A stretch of 64,000 nt of DNA. Source: Planctomycetota bacterium (GTDB lineage: Bacteria > Planctomycetota > OFTM77). Where the stretch lies: NCBI GenBank assembly GCA_029260795.1, contig JAJDCO010000010.1, positions 22,164-86,163 on the forward strand, in the 5' to 3' direction. Of the stretch, positions 56,397-64,000 are shown one piece after another (the first letter of the stretch is position 1; the number at the start of each line of letters is the position of its first letter). A model generated the notes under the pieces. The model did no database searches. It was not told the origin of the DNA and saw only the letters and a program-made list of their open reading frames with translations. Position numbers and translations under genes: made by a program.

Positions 56397-59300
56397 ATGG
56401 AAGAACTTGCTCGAGCCATGCCCTATCGACTCACCCGTCGCGTTCGCGAGATCTTGCCCCCGGCCGACACGCTCTGGGTTACGTTGGCCTTGCTCTTGGC
56501 GCGGCGTCATGAGCTGAGGACCGCGTTGCTGCACGAAGAGATGGAGCGCACGCAAGAGGCCGAGCTGGTGACGCTCGATCCGGAAGCGCGGGCCAAGCGG
56601 CTCCGAGAGTTGGTGCGCGATCGCGCGCTCTCGTATCCCCGCGACGATGATCGCTTCGACCGTTGCCTGCGCTTGCAGGGCGCCGAGCGGACCGAGGCCT
56701 GTCTCCAGCACCTGCGCAGCTTCTCGGGTCCGGACGGCGAGCGCGTGCGCTCACCGCAGGTTCTCGAAGGCGTGCGTTGGCTCGGGGAGTCCGAGGCGCT
56801 CGGTGAGGTGCTCGAGGAGCTGCTGACGATGGCACTCGAGGCTCCCGAGTGCGACGACGAAGGCTTTGCTGCTCTCGAGCGCGCCGTGCTCGATCAGCTC
56901 CTGGGTGGCACCGAGGATCGTGCGGTTCGCGACGCGTGGCAGCGCTTTCACGGAGCAGCCGAAACCGATGTGCGAGTGGCCACCTCGGCAGCCGAGTCGA
57001 CTCGCGTCACGGTCACTCTCGAATACGATCGCCGCCTGAACTGGGCGATGGAGCGCAACGGCATCCCGATCGTCCATCAGGTGCGGCTGACCAATCCCAC
57101 CGAGCATCCGCTCGAAGAGCTCACTTTGGCGCTGCAAGCGGGCCCCGGCTTCGGGCCGCGCTTCGAAACGGGCGTGCCGGCGATCCCGGCTGGTGGCACC
57201 TTCACGCTGCGGCGACCGGATCTGGTGCTCGACGAGCCACGCTTGCGGACGGCCCGCGAGCGCGAGCGCGGACAGCTCCAGCTCGAGGTACGCTCGGCTT
57301 CACGGCTTCTGGTTCGAGAGTCGTGGCCGATCGAGCTCCTCGCCTACAACGAGTGGGATCGGGCCTCGCTGCCCGAGCTCTTGGCCGCGTTCGTGCTCCC
57401 GAACCATCCCGCCATCGCGACCGTGCTCGAGACGGTGCGGGACTGCTTGGAGTCGGCGACCGGCGATCCCACCCTGGCCGGCTACCACGATCGCTCGCGA
57501 CGCCGGGTCGAGCAGACCGTCGCTGCGGTGTACACGGCGCTCCAAGAGCTCGACATCACCTATGTCATGCCGCCAGCCAGCTACGAGAGCAGCGGGCAGA
57601 AGATCCGATTGCCCGACGAGATCCTCGAGCACCGCATGGGCACCTGCCTCGATCTGACGGTGCTGATCGCGGCTTGCCTCGAGCATGCCGGCCTGCACCC
57701 GGTGCTGGTGCTGGTCGAGGGGCACGCCTTTCCTGGCTGCTGGGCCCTCGAGGACTGGCTGCCGGTGCCGGCGACCGACGACCACCACAGCGTGCGCAAG
57801 CTGGTCGAGGCCGAGGAGATCTTCGTCTTCGACTCGTCCACCCTGACCCAGCGACCTCGCTCCGAGTTTACGGCGGCGGTGACGGAAGCGCGCCGCCGAC
57901 TCGCCGACAGCCGACAGTTCGAAGGCGTGGTCGACGTGCGGTCCGCCCGCATCGCTCAAGTGCTGCCCTTACCGTTTCACGTCGACCCGAGCCCGGTTCC
58001 CACGCCGCCACTCCCCGTCGCTGGCCCGGCCACCCTCGCCCGGCCCACTCGTCCCGAATCGACGTCGGTCTCGACCGAGAAGCCGCCCGCAACCGCTCCG
58101 GTCCCCGCGACCGCCGCCGAAGGGATCGCCGCCGAGCCTGCGGCGCCCGAGTCGTCGGCGGGCCGCATCGAGCGCTGGAAGGAGCGTCTCCTCGATCTCT
58201 CCTTACGGAACCGTCTGCTGAACTACTCGCCGTCTCGGAGCAAGAGCATCGTGCTGGCAGTTCCCGAGCTCGACCTGCTCGAGGATCAGCTCGCGGGCGA
58301 TGGAGCACTGCGCTTCGAGCCGCGCATCGAGGTCGGAGACGATCCTCGCGCTCACGAGCTGCAGGCGACCCGCGGTGCCGACGACCAGCTCGCCGCTCAG
58401 CGCCGCGCCCTGCTCGAGCGCCAACGGGTTCTCACCGAGCACGCGGCGACCGATCTCGACCGACGTCTGAACGAGATTGCCCGTCAGGCCCGCACTGAGG
58501 TCGAGGAGTCGGGTGCCTCGACGCTGTACCTCGCGATCGGGCTGCTGCGCTGGTACGAGTCGGACACCAGCGACAAGCCGCGCACGGCGCCGATCTTACT
58601 GTACCCGGTCGAGCTTCGTCGACAGAGCGCGCGGGAGAGCTACCGCGTGCAGGCGCGCGACGATGAGCCGCGACTCAACGATACTCTGTTCGAGAAGCTC
58701 CGCATCACCTTCGGGCTCGAGTTCGACGAGCTGCAGACGCTGCCTCTCGACGAAGCGGGAGTCGACGTCGCTCAGGTGCTTCGAACGCTTCGGCGAGCGG
58801 TTGCCCGTCTCCCGAAGTTCGAGGTGCTGGATGAGGCGCATTTGAGTTTTTTCTCATTTACCAAGTACCTCATGTGGCGAGATCTGGATCGGCATCGGGA
58901 GGCGCTCCTGCGAAGCCCGCTCGTCGATCACCTCGTCGCCGGCGGTGGGACGCCCTGGCCCGAGCAGGAGCCGTTCCCTGAGCCACGCGCCCTCGACCGC
59001 AGCGATCCTCCTTGCCGAGTCCCGCTGGTCCTCGATGCCGACAGTAGCCAGCTCGCCGCGATTCAGGCCGGAGTCTCGGGACGCACCTTCGTCCTCCAGG
59101 GACCGCCGGGCACCGGGAAGTCCCAGACCATCGCCAACCTCATCGGCGCTTGCCTGGCAGCCGGGCAGCGAGTCCTGTTCGTGGCGGAGAAGCGAGCGGC
59201 GCTCGACGTCGTAGCGCGACGCCTGCGCCAGGTCGGGCTCGGCGACGATTGCCTCGAGCTTCACAGCAACAAGGCCAACAAGCGGGCCGTGGTCGAGGAG

Positions 59301-62300
59301 CTCGCCCGCGTGCTCGAACAGAAGCGCGTCGCGGGCAAGATCGACCTGGAGCCGACGCGACGCCGCGTGGAATCTGCCGCCGCTCGCCTCAATGGCTACG
59401 TCGATCATCTCCACGAGATCTCGCCCGTCGGACGCTCCTACTTCTCGGCCGCGGCTCGCCTCGGTGAGCTCGAAGATGCACCGCGCGTCGGGCTGGATCT
59501 GGAGGCGGTCGCCGCCACCACTCGAGAGACCTTCGAGCAGCACCTTGAAGCTCTCTCCGCGCTCGGAGACGCAGCCCGTGATCTGCCGCACTTGGTCGGG
59601 CATCCCTTCGCGGCCTGCCGGGTCACCGAGTGGAGCCGCTTACAGGCCCGCGAATGGGAGGCGGCACTCGCCCGCTCGATCGAAGCTGCCGAACGCGTCC
59701 AGTCCGCCCAGAGTGCCGCCGCCCGTCGCCTCGGGTTGGCACCCGAGCTTCCGTTGGCGGCGCTCGACTCGGTCGTCTGGATGCTGCGCCTCCTGGCGGC
59801 CGGAGTGCCGGAGGGAGCCGACTCGCTACTGTCCCGTTCGGATCGACGAACTGCAATCGCTCGGCTCGAAGGGCTGCTGGAGCCGGCGAAGCAGCGGGCC
59901 GAGCTGATGGCGAAGCTGTCCGAGCACTTCGAGCCGCGCATCGTCGAGGCCGATCTCAACGCCTGGCTGGCAGCGTTTCGCCGGCATGCGCGCTCGATGG
60001 CTCTCGTGCGCTGGTGGAGCTTGCGGAAGGCCCGCGCCGAGCTGGCTGCCTTCCGCATCCAGGCACACCGGTCGGCGGTCGATACCCTTCAGGATCTCGA
60101 GCGGGCCATCCAAGCCCAAGAGCTCGGCCGCGCGCTCGAGCGCGAGCAGGCCTTCCTGAGTGAGGCCCTGGGAGCGCATGCGCGAGGTGCCGAGACCGAT
60201 TTCGAGGCGGTCGGGCGGCTGGTCGCGTTCGTGCGGGACTGGGGCGAGGCGGCCAGCCAGCTCCGTGCGGCGATCGGAGAGCATCCGGTCGTGCGGCCGC
60301 CGGCGCTGCCGAGTGCGGAAGCCGAGGCCGCTCTCGCTCCGCTGCTCGAGGTGCTGCCCGGTTTTCGGAGCGAGCTGGCGGAGCTGGTGCGTCAGCTCGG
60401 CGTTGACCGGGCCGAGGCTTTCTCAGGCGGGGGGGGAGTCGAGACCGTGTCGGCGATCGTCGAGCGGGCGAAGTCCTGGCGGGCGTCGCTGCCGATGCTG
60501 CGAGATTGGGCGCGCTTCGTTGGCGCCGAAGAGGCCGTTCGTGATCGCGGGCTCACGGCGTTGGCGCGGGCTCTGAGACGCGACGAGCTGCGGGCGGGCG
60601 AGCTGGGATCCGCCTTCGAGCGCGCCTTCTGGGAGGCTTGGCTCGACCATCGGGCGCAGGAGATCGACGCGCTTCGCTCGTTCAACGGCCGCGACCACGA
60701 TCGAGTCGTCCGCCGTTTTCAGAAAGCTGACCAGGAGCTGATCGAGGCCGGCGGCGGTTCGATCGCGGCTGCCCTGGCCGAGCATCGGCCTGAGCTGATG
60801 GGTGAAGCGGTGGCGGGGTCGGAGGTCGGTTTGTTGCAGCGCGAAGCTCGCAAGAAGCGTCGGCATCTGTCGGTCCGGCGTCTCCTCGAGCAGATCCCGC
60901 ATCTGCTCCCACGCCTCAAGCCGTGCCTCCTCATGAGCCCGCTCTCGATCGCGCAGTATCTTCCCGCCTCACGGGAGCCGTTCGACGTCGTGATCTTCGA
61001 CGAGGCCTCCCAGATCCCCACTCATGACGCTGTCGGCGCGATCGCGCGCGGTCGTCAGGTGATCGTGGTCGGCGACAGCAAGCAGCTCCCTCCGACGTCC
61101 TTCTTTCACGTCGACCTTTCGGAGATCGAGGAGGATCCGACCGACGGGATGTGGGTGCAAGAGCTCGAGAGCATTCTCGACGAATGCATGGCGAGCGGGC
61201 TGCCCGCTTGCATGCTGGAGTGGCACTATCGGAGTCGGGACGAGCGGCTGATCACCTTCAGCAACTGGAAGTACTACGACAATCGACTCCACACTTTTCC
61301 GGCGCCCGGCATCACGGCCGCCGAGCTGGGAGTGTCGTGGCAGTGGGTCGAGGGCGTCTTCGATCGGGGCAAGAGTCGCACCAATCGAGCCGAGGCGGAG
61401 GCGGTGGCGGCTTGGGTGGTCGAGTGCCTGCGGGATTCGGATCGTGCGGGACGCTCGATCGGCGTCGTGACCTTCAACCAGGCGCAGCAGATGCTGATCG
61501 AGGACCTGCTCGATGGCGCGCGGCGGGAGCATCCCGAGATCGAGCCATACTTCGACGACCGTGCCGTCGAGCCGGTCTTCGTGAAGAACCTCGAGAATGT
61601 TCAGGGCGACGAGCGGGACGTGATCCTGTTCTCGGTCACCTACGGTCCCGACGTCGATGGCAAGGTCTCGATGAACTTCGGTCCCCTAAATCGAGACGGC
61701 GGTGAGCGGCGCCTCAACGTGGCCATCACGCGCGCCCGCGAGCAGCTGCGCGTCTTCTCGACGCTGCGTCCGGAGGACATCGATCTCAATCGCACACGCG
61801 CCGTCGGTGCCGAGCACCTCAAGGACTTCTTGCGGTTCGCGGACCAAGGGCCCTCGGCGCTCGCCGAGCGCCTGGTCGCCACGCCCGAGGCCGCCGGCCT
61901 CACCTCGCTCGAGCAGAGCATCGCCGAGCGCTTGCGCGAGCGCGGCCACGACATCGAGCTGGCCGTCGGCTGCGCCGGCTTCCGCATCGACCTGGCCGTG
62001 CGCGATCCTCAGGAACCCGATCAGCATTGCCTCGCGATCGTCTGTGATGGCGCGAGCTATCGCATGGCGCCCATGGCTCGCGACCGCGACCGCATTCGCG
62101 AGTCCGTGCTCGAGAATCTCGGTTGGTCCGTGCACCGCGTCTGGTCGCTCGATTGGTGGCACGATGCCGACAGCGAGTTGGAGCGCCTCGAGAAGGCGAT
62201 CAAGAAAGCGACTCAGCCGGGTCGTCGCCGACGGCTGCGGCGCGGCGCAAACCTCGAGCTGGCCGAGAGCACTCCGGTCGTGAGCGAGCCCGCCGTGGCT

Positions 62301-63062
62301 CTCGAATCGAAAGAGCCCGTCATCGCGGTTGAGCCCGACGCCGCCGAGGAGAAGGCGGAGATCGCCGAGCGAGCTCAAGAAATCGATACGAAGGGAGCCC
62401 CGGCTGAGGCATCGACTCTCGAAGAGGGCGTGACCGAGGAGGCGACTCCGGACACTCCGCTCGCCGAGGAGAGCGAGGAATCGGAGCCCGAGCTGCGACC
62501 CGATGGTTCGAGCGCCTGGGTGAAGGTTCCGATCGAGACGATCGGTGATTCGACGAGCTTCGAGGACGCCGCGTACGAGGACACGCTCATCGAGCTGATC
62601 AAGAAGATCGTCGAGGTCGAAGGGCCCGTGCACCGACATCGTGTCATGCGCTGCTTGATGAAGAGCCACGATGTCTCACGTGCCACGAGCAAGGTCAAGG
62701 AGCGGGTCCATGAGCTGGTCGAGCGAGCGGCCGCGCGGAAGGTCGTGACCGTGGCTGACGAGTTCGTATGGCACCGCGATCAAGATCGCGAGCACTTCCA
62801 GGCCTTTCGAAGCGGAGACGCTCGCGGCAAGACACGCTCTCCGGAGCTCGTAGCGCCCGAGGAGATCGCGGCCGCCCTGCGACGTGTCCTGAAGGGTGCG
62901 ATCGCGCTCCCGGAGGAGGACCTGTTTCGGGCCGCGGGGCAGCTCCTGGGCTATCGTCGCACGACCGACAAGCTCAAGGTCGCACTCGAATCGGGCCTGG
63001 CGCTGGTCATCGAGCGGAGAGGAGCCGTTCGAGACGGCGAGCGCATCCGATTGCCGTCGTGA
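56397..63062 (+). CDS. Giant DUF4011-type SF1 helicase with N-terminal transglutaminase-like region, Vsr/MTES_1575-like nuclease-fold segment and DUF3320-like C-terminus
   Basis: RIERWKERLLDLSLRNRLLNYSPSRSKSI (DUF4011); FVLQGPPGTGKSQTIANLIGACL (Walker A); FDVVIFDEASQIPTHDAVGAIARGRQVIVVGDSKQLPP; ENVQGDERDVILFSVTYG and RRLNVAITRAREQL; RIDLAVRDPQEPDQHCLAIVCDGASYRMAPMARDRDRIRESVLENLGWSVHRVWSLDWW; C-terminal EGPVHRHRVMRCLMKSHDVSRATSKVKERV. Confidence 0.9.
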   Translation: MEELARAMPYRLTRRVREILPPADTLWVTLALLLARRHELRTALLHEEMERTQEAELVTLDPEARAKRLRELVRDRALSYPRDDDRFDRCLRLQGAERTEACLQHLRSFSGPDGERVRSPQVLEGVRWLGESEALGEVLEELLTMALEAPECDDEGFAALERAVLDQLLGGTEDRAVRDAWQRFHGAAETDVRVATSAAESTRVTVTLEYDRRLNWAMERNGIPIVHQVRLTNPTEHPLEELTLALQAGPGFGPRFETGVPAIPAGGTFTLRRPDLVLDEPRLRTARERERGQLQLEVRSASRLLVRESWPIELLAYNEWDRASLPELLAAFVLPNHPAIATVLETVRDCLESATGDPTLAGYHDRSRRRVEQTVAAVYTALQELDITYVMPPASYESSGQKIRLPDEILEHRMGTCLDLTVLIAACLEHAGLHPVLVLVEGHAFPGCWALEDWLPVPATDDHHSVRKLVEAEEIFVFDSSTLTQRPRSEFTAAVTEARRRLADSRQFEGVVDVRSARIAQVLPLPFHVDPSPVPTPPLPVAGPATLARPTRPESTSVSTEKPPATAPVPATAAEGIAAEPAAPESSAGRIERWKERLLDLSLRNRLLNYSPSRSKSIVLAVPELDLLEDQLAGDGALRFEPRIEVGDDPRAHELQATRGADDQLAAQRRALLERQRVLTEHAATDLDRRLNEIARQARTEVEESGASTLYLAIGLLRWYESDTSDKPRTAPILLYPVELRRQSARESYRVQARDDEPRLNDTLFEKLRITFGLEFDELQTLPLDEAGVDVAQVLRTLRRAVARLPKFEVLDEAHLSFFSFTKYLMWRDLDRHREALLRSPLVDHLVAGGGTPWPEQEPFPEPRALDRSDPPCRVPLVLDADSSQLAAIQAGVSGRTFVLQGPPGTGKSQTIANLIGACLAAGQRVLFVAEKRAALDVVARRLRQVGLGDDCLELHSNKANKRAVVEELARVLEQKRVAGKIDLEPTRRRVESAAARLNGYVDHLHEISPVGRSYFSAAARLGELEDAPRVGLDLEAVAATTRETFEQHLEALSALGDAARDLPHLVGHPFAACRVTEWSRLQAREWEAALARSIEAAERVQSAQSAAARRLGLAPELPLAALDSVVWMLRLLAAGVPEGADSLLSRSDRRTAIARLEGLLEPAKQRAELMAKLSEHFEPRIVEADLNAWLAAFRRHARSMALVRWWSLRKARAELAAFRIQAHRSAVDTLQDLERAIQAQELGRALEREQAFLSEALGAHARGAETDFEAVGRLVAFVRDWGEAASQLRAAIGEHPVVRPPALPSAEAEAALAPLLEVLPGFRSELAELVRQLGVDRAEAFSGGGGVETVSAIVERAKSWRASLPMLRDWARFVGAEEAVRDRGLTALARALRRDELRAGELGSAFERAFWEAWLDHRAQEIDALRSFNGRDHDRVVRRFQKADQELIEAGGGSIAAALAEHRPELMGEAVAGSEVGLLQREARKKRRHLSVRRLLEQIPHLLPRLKPCLLMSPLSIAQYLPASREPFDVVIFDEASQIPTHDAVGAIARGRQVIVVGDSKQLPPTSFFHVDLSEIEEDPTDGMWVQELESILDECMASGLPACMLEWHYRSRDERLITFSNWKYYDNRLHTFPAPGITAAELGVSWQWVEGVFDRGKSRTNRAEAEAVAAWVVECLRDSDRAGRSIGVVTFNQAQQMLIEDLLDGARREHPEIEPYFDDRAVEPVFVKNLENVQGDERDVILFSVTYGPDVDGKVSMNFGPLNRDGGERRLNVAITRAREQLRVFSTLRPEDIDLNRTRAVGAEHLKDFLRFADQGPSALAERLVATPEAAGLTSLEQSIAERLRERGHDIELAVGCAGFRIDLAVRDPQEPDQHCLAIVCDGASYRMAPMARDRDRIRESVLENLGWSVHRVWSLDWWHDADSELERLEKAIKKATQPGRRRRLRRGANLELAESTPVVSEPAVALESKEPVIAVEPDAAEEKAEIAERAQEIDTKGAPAEASTLEEGVTEEATPDTPLAEESEESEPELRPDGSSAWVKVPIETIGDSTSFEDAAYEDTLIELIKKIVEVEGPVHRHRVMRCLMKSHDVSRATSKVKERVHELVERAAARKVVTVADEFVWHRDQDREHFQAFRSGDARGKTRSPELVAPEEIAAALRRVLKGAIALPEEDLFRAAGQLLGYRRTTDKLKVALESGLALVIERRGAVRDGERIRLPS

Positions 63063-63161
63063 CAACAATCGATTCACAGAGTGTCGTCAAACTTCGAGCC
63101 GCGTTCGTCCAATGATGTTGTCGTCTCGCACTCGAGGCTCCATTCGCCGAGGAGATGGTTC

Positions 63162-63452
63162 ATGTGGATTGCGGTCTTTGTCGTGCTGCTCCTCCTCGCC
63201 GCTCTCGACCTCACTTGGCTCTGGAAGACCTCACGCTCGAGAGAGCGGCAGATCTTCTCCCCGTTCACACTCGCCAGCCAGGCTCTCTTCGCGATCCTGG
63301 CCGCGATCCACATCGGCCCGCTGGCGTTCGAGTCCTTCTCGATCGCGCGAGCCGTTCAGATCACCGAGCTGAGCTTCGTCGGCCTCATGCTCCTCGGCTT
63401 CGTCGTGGATATCGCTTGGCTGCGCGCGAGAGGTCGGGAAAGCAACGGTTGA
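63162..63452 (+). CDS. Small three-TM membrane protein
   Basis: MWIAVFVVLLLLAALDLTWLWKTSRSRERQIFSPFTLASQALFAILAAIHIGPLAFESFSIARAVQITELSFVGLMLLGFVVDIAWLRAR; the track start is 63081. Confidence 0.6.
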   Translation: MWIAVFVVLLLLAALDLTWLWKTSRSRERQIFSPFTLASQALFAILAAIHIGPLAFESFSIARAVQITELSFVGLMLLGFVVDIAWLRARGRESNG

Positions 63453-63453
63453 G

Positions 63454-63478
63454 TGATCTCTTGCATTGCAAGAGATCA
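63454..63478. repeat. Perfect 25-nt inverted repeat TGATCTCTTGCA-T-TGCAAGAGATCA
   Basis: 12-bp perfect arms around one central T, two nt after the stop of the small membrane protein. Confidence 0.85.
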
Positions 63479-63616
63479 GCGGACGGAAGTGCGTCGGGCG
63501 CCCATTTTATGGGTGAATGAGCCCTCTCGCCGGCGTGTCGCCAGGAATAACCGATCGTTCGGTTTGGAGTCGACTCTTCTGCCAGTATCCGTGAGGCGCT
63601 ATCCGGCGAGAGTCGA

Positions 63617-63936
63617 GGCCTGCAAGGCCGGCCTTCTAACAGCCCGGGGCGAAGCCCCGGGAACGGCGACGTTCTTTGGTTCAAGACACTCCCATCGAGC
63701 CGCGCAAGCCCTGTAAGGGTGCCATCGGCGGCCGACGGATTCTGGGCGACCTGGAGCCAATCACGGGGTGGACGAACCGCGGGACGATGGAGGGAGAGTG
63801 CCCCTTCAGGGCACGCGAACGTCGACGTCGAGAGAGGTGAGAAGAATTGGCGTTCCGATACCCCAGGTTCCGGCGGCGCGCTTCGCGCGTCGCGCCGCCT
63901 CCACCTGGGGCTGTTTGATCGCCGGCCCTTCAGGCC
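63617..63936. repeat. Cluster of six short palindromic hairpins
   Basis: GGCCT-gca-AGGCC (63617-63629), CCCGGGGC-GAA-GCCCCGGG (63643-63661), CCCT-gta-AGGG (63709-63719), GTGCCC-CTTCA-GGGCAC (63798-63814), CCCCAGGT...GGCGGCGCG...CGCGCCGCC...ACCTGGGG (63861-63910), GGCC-CTTCA-GGCC (63924-63936). Confidence 0.8.
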
Positions 63937-64000
63937 TCGCAACCGTCTTTTTCACGTCCGCTTGTTCGGCGCCCGTCGTCGTCGTTCCGAAGAATGATGC

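Noticed and set aside
63719-63997. 92-aa ORF spanning the terminal palindromes
   Set aside because: Arg/Gly/Ser-rich translation is produced by the palindromic repeats; no coding evidence.

Overview
High-GC bacterial chromosomal segment. The taxon cannot be fixed from this window; the HEAT/TPR-rich content and the TTCA-loop palindromes are compatible with Planctomycetota or a related group, which is inference only. About 12.9-54.5 kb is a large flagellar/chemosensory-type gene region: flgJ-like, flgE, flgD, fliK, flgM-like, fliA, flhG, flhF, flhA, flhB, fliR/Q/P/O, two flagellins flanking a glycosyltransferase, fliD, fliS, fliT-like, an flgS/flgR-like two-component pair, flgB/C, fliE/F/G/H/I/J, motE-like, motA, two motB-type genes, fliL/M/N. 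Upstream housekeeping genes are HEAT protein, lytic transglycosylase, rho, coaE, a membrane-anchored BRCT-like protein, tatC, ychF, cinA, a BAX inhibitor-1 family gene and coxC. Downstream, after an apparently truncated gene, is a 2221-aa DUF4011-type SF1 helicase with a C-terminal Vsr/MTES_1575-like nuclease-fold segment and a DUF3320-like end (defense-like). The window ends in a cluster of palindromic hairpins. Most promising leads: the giant helicase and its accessory junction, two MotB-like proteins beside one MotA, a TPR-TPR-kinase-sigma54 activator block, a coupled string of unknown lipoproteins behind fliA, a BRCT-like domain on a membrane-anchored coiled coil, and asymmetric promoter architecture at the two flagellin genes. 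All calls were made by reading the sequence; no database search was run.
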